Assembly: GCA_017882555.1 (NCBI GenBank)
Contig: JADGPH010000168.1
Location: 1 to 6,869, forward strand
Length of the DNA: 6,869 nt
From: Thermoleophilia bacterium
Lineage (GTDB): Bacteria > Actinomycetota > Thermoleophilia > Miltoncostaeales > Miltoncostaeaceae
Direction: 5' to 3'
Numbering within the stretch: the stretch's first letter is position 1; every line of letters starts with the position of its first letter. The notes below the pieces were generated by a model. It was given only the letters and a program-made list of their open reading frames with translations, did not search any database and was not told the origin of the DNA. The translations under genes and the position numbers were made by a program. Below, one piece after another: positions 5,562 to 6,869 of the stretch.

Positions 5562-6008
5562 CTACGCTGGCGCGTATGTCCGCTCGTCGGGCGGGATCGC
5601 CTTGACGCTGCGGATGCGCCAGGATGGCCGATAGTCGCTCAACAACTGGATCTCTTGCTGGGCAAGGCGCCTGGCCCCGGCCGCATTCGCCGCCCACAGT
5701 TCGAGTTCGCGGACATCGATCCGCTCGAAGTGGTCGTCGAATGGCTTCCAGAGGGCAAAGGTTACGCGGTAGCGCTTGGTCCCCGGAGCCTTTGGCGTGA
5801 GAGGTCGCAGGAGTCCGAGGGACCACACCGACGTCTCGCCGTTGCGGCGGGTTTGCTCCCGCCGTTCGGTAAGGGCGTGCTCGGCGACTCGACGCGCATG
5901 ATCCAGGTCGGGCGCCTCGAGCACCAGCCGACCCACGATGTGCGCCTGGGATGAGCCCATGGCACGACGCAAGAACGTGACCTCCCACGCCGGTGAGGAC
6001 GTCGCCAC
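5562..6008 (-). CDS. Hypothetical protein with an apparent internal duplication
   Basis: I do not recognise this 148-residue protein. It has no signal peptide, membrane segment or cysteine and is rich in Arg, Glu and Ala. It seems to be built of two similar halves. Residues 8-72 start WEVTF, then have a strand plus helix RLVLEAPDLDHARRVAEHAL (27-46) and end VWSLGLLRPLTP (61-72). Residues 80-140 start YRVTF, then RELELWAANAAGARRLAQQE (100-119), and end WRIRSVKAIPP (130-140). Each half predicts strand-strand-helix-strand. The start is GTG 6008 with GAGG seven bases upstream. It follows the cyclophilin gene by 53 bases on the same strand and may be co-transcribed with it. Its TAG stop (5562-5564) abuts the TGA of the convergent aldehyde dehydrogenase gene. 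Coding is supported by family-like patterning in this frame and by its fit between neighbours, but no function is claimed. Confidence 0.68.
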   Translation of the reverse strand: MATSSPAWEVTFLRRAMGSSQAHIVGRLVLEAPDLDHARRVAEHALTERREQTRRNGETSVWSLGLLRPLTPKAPGTKRYRVTFALWKPFDDHFERIDVRELELWAANAAGARRLAQQEIQLLSDYRPSWRIRSVKAIPPDERTYAPA

Positions 6009-6061
6009 AGTCCTGCCTCTAGCGCCTTGTCGGCCTGCGCGCCATCGGGTCGGGATGTCGA

Positions 6062-6613
6062 TTACGCGCCGTCGGACGCCGTGACGGTGATCGTCACGAC
6101 CCGTTGATCTGTGATCGGGCGGTCACCGCGACCGGTCGCCGTTCCCTCGATGGCGTCGACGACCTCCATGCCGGAGATCACTTCGCCAAACCCGGTGTGT
6201 GCGCCGTCGAGGTGCGTCGTCGCGGGAGCGGTGACAATGAAGAACTGACTCCCGTTGGTGTTCGGTCCGGCGTTGGCCATCGCGACGACCCCGCGTACCA
6301 ACCTACGTGCGTTGAACTCGTCGCCGAACTGGTAGCCCGGACTGCCGCGTCCGTCCCCTTGAGGACATCCTCCCTGGACCATGAAGCCGCGGATCACCCG
6401 ATGAAAGATGGTCCCGTCGTAGAAGCCGTCCTCCGCCAGACCGACGAAGTTTCCCACCGTCTGGGGGGCGAGGTCCGGCCAGAGGTCGATCTCAATGACG
6501 CCGGCGTCGGTTTCGATCGACGCGACATATTTCGTGGACGGGTCGGCAGCTGGTGGCAGGCTAGGCACGAGAAGTTCTCCAGTTGGGTCGCATGAAAACA
6601 CCGTATTCGCCAC
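6062..6613 (-). CDS. Cyclophilin-type peptidyl-prolyl cis-trans isomerase
   Basis: A 183-residue cytoplasmic cyclophilin that catalyses cis-trans isomerisation of X-Pro bonds during protein folding. The catalytic core is clear: FHRVIRGFMVQGG (70-82) with R72, F77, M78 and Q80, then MANAGPNTNGSQFFI (112-126) and LDGAHTGFG (135-143). The position of the cyclosporin-binding Trp (W121 in human CypA) holds His (H134), as in several bacterial cyclophilins, so weak cyclosporin binding is expected. Residues 1-28 form a Pro-rich N-terminal extension without a signal-peptide profile. The GTG start at 6613 is preceded by GGAGG eight bases upstream, and the product is of normal length. The next gene on the same strand encodes the small duplicated protein. 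Nothing in the sequence points to a specialised client. Confidence 0.95.
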   Translation of the reverse strand: MANTVFSCDPTGELLVPSLPPAADPSTKYVASIETDAGVIEIDLWPDLAPQTVGNFVGLAEDGFYDGTIFHRVIRGFMVQGGCPQGDGRGSPGYQFGDEFNARRLVRGVVAMANAGPNTNGSQFFIVTAPATTHLDGAHTGFGEVISGMEVVDAIEGTATGRGDRPITDQRVVTITVTASDGA

Positions 6614-6621
6614 AGACTAGT

Positions 6622-6626
6622 CCTCC
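6622..6626 (-). promoter_or_regulatory. Ribosome-binding site of the cyclophilin gene
   Basis: On the minus strand GGAGG lies eight bases before GTG 6613. It supports this GTG over downstream codons and so keeps the short Pro-rich N-terminal extension in the protein. Confidence 0.75.
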
Positions 6627-6672
6627 GACAGGTGGGCGCGCGCGCGAGTCGCTGCGCACGAGTCCGAGACCA

Positions 6673-6691
6673 AGCTTTGCGGGAGCAAGCT
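6673..6691 (-). terminator. Weak hairpin overlapping the GMC oxidoreductase stop
   Basis: AGCTTTGC and GCAAGCT form a 7-bp stem with one bulged base around a GGGA loop. On the minus strand it overlaps the TAG stop of the oxidoreductase gene and is followed by TTGGTCT, only mildly T-rich. It might slow or end transcription before the cyclophilin gene. The 76-base gap 6614-6689 otherwise shows only the cyclophilin ribosome-binding site and an 11-base alternating GC run (6636-6646). Confidence 0.2.
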
Positions 6692-6869
6692 ACGCCACGC
6701 CGCCCGTGCGACGACGCCTCAAATCCAATGCTAAGCGCTCGGTGAGGGCGATGACGGCGAGGTGTGTGTTGGCCGAGGGAATCCTCGGAATCACCGATGC
6801 GTCGAAGCACGACACACCCGACAGGCCAAGCACACCGCCGGAGGAATCGACGACCGCTGTCGGATCGCC
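6690..6869 (-). CDS. GMC-family flavin oxidoreductase, C-terminal 59 residues (partial)
   Basis: The minus-strand frame entering at 6869 gives 59 residues ending at TAG 6690-6692; the rest of the gene lies beyond the window. The segment matches the C-terminal signature of glucose-methanol-choline oxidoreductases: DPTAVVDSSGGVLGLSG (2-18), then CFDASVIPRIPSANTHLAVI (21-40) and the closing helix ALTERLALDL (41-50). In this family that region packs against the FAD and carries the conserved active-site Asn, here N34 of SANT. Members oxidise alcohols or related groups using FAD. The substrate cannot be inferred from this fragment. It is the upstream neighbour of the cyclophilin gene on the same strand, 76 bases away. 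The truncation is due only to the window edge. Confidence 0.85.
   Translation of the reverse strand, partial: GDPTAVVDSSGGVLGLSGVSCFDASVIPRIPSANTHLAVIALTERLALDLRRRRTGGVA

Noticed and set aside
6080..6098. Inverted repeat CGTGACG/CGTCACG as a terminator or operator
   Set aside because: It lies inside the last codons of the cyclophilin gene, has no T-tract, and encodes an ordinary alternating Val/Thr strand, so it is probably chance.
6636..6646. Alternating GC run upstream of the cyclophilin gene as a structural or Z-DNA element
   Set aside because: It is only 11 bases long, which is unremarkable in a GC-rich intergenic stretch.

Overview
The window is GC-rich, uses GTG starts as well as ATG, has purine-rich Shine-Dalgarno sites of the AGGAG type, and is almost completely coding. 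This fits a chromosomal segment of a high-GC bacterium, most likely an actinomycete-like lineage; that is an inference from style and gene families, not a demonstrated assignment. I see no RNA gene, transposon, CRISPR array, integration site or origin, and no gene-free stretch longer than about 80 bases.

Region A (1-2616, + strand) is a tight operon: the tail of an unidentified gene, then an HMG-CoA-synthase/KAS-III-like protein, an SCP-x-type thiolase, and a small zinc-ribbon/OB-fold (DUF35) protein. Gaps are 8, 10 and 2 bases. Families with this composition form stable acyl-transferring complexes: the archaeal thiolase-HMGCS-DUF35 channel, PhlA-PhlC-PhlB acetyltransferase, and BbsA-BbsB thiolase. 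Here the thiolase keeps its full Cys/His/Cys set, but the HMGCS-like protein has Gly at the nucleophilic Cys position and Ser at the catalytic His position. It therefore looks like a non-catalytic partner, and the module resembles a Phl-type or Bbs-type C-acyl transferase/thiolase more than an HMG-CoA-forming one.

Region B (2645-4238, - strand) is a two-gene unit: a PrmA-like SAM-dependent methyltransferase followed 16 bases later by a divergent sirtuin. The sirtuin keeps the catalytic His and the four zinc cysteines but has lost several NAD-pocket signatures. Its stop faces the DUF35 stop across 28 bases.

Region C (4242-5561, + strand) is a divergent aldehyde-dehydrogenase-superfamily protein, head to head with the methyltransferase with only 3 bases between start codons. 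Catalytic Asn, Glu and Cys are present, but the cofactor-contacting Lys and the Gly-Ser of the usual NAD site are changed.

Region D (5562-6869, - strand) holds, in transcription order, the last 59 codons of a GMC-family flavin oxidoreductase, a complete cyclophilin-type prolyl isomerase, and an unrecognised 148-residue protein that appears to be an internal duplication. Its stop codon directly abuts that of the aldehyde dehydrogenase gene.

The best candidates for something under-described are the degenerate HMGCS-like subunit in region A, the odd methyltransferase-sirtuin pair facing the altered aldehyde dehydrogenase, and the duplicated small protein.
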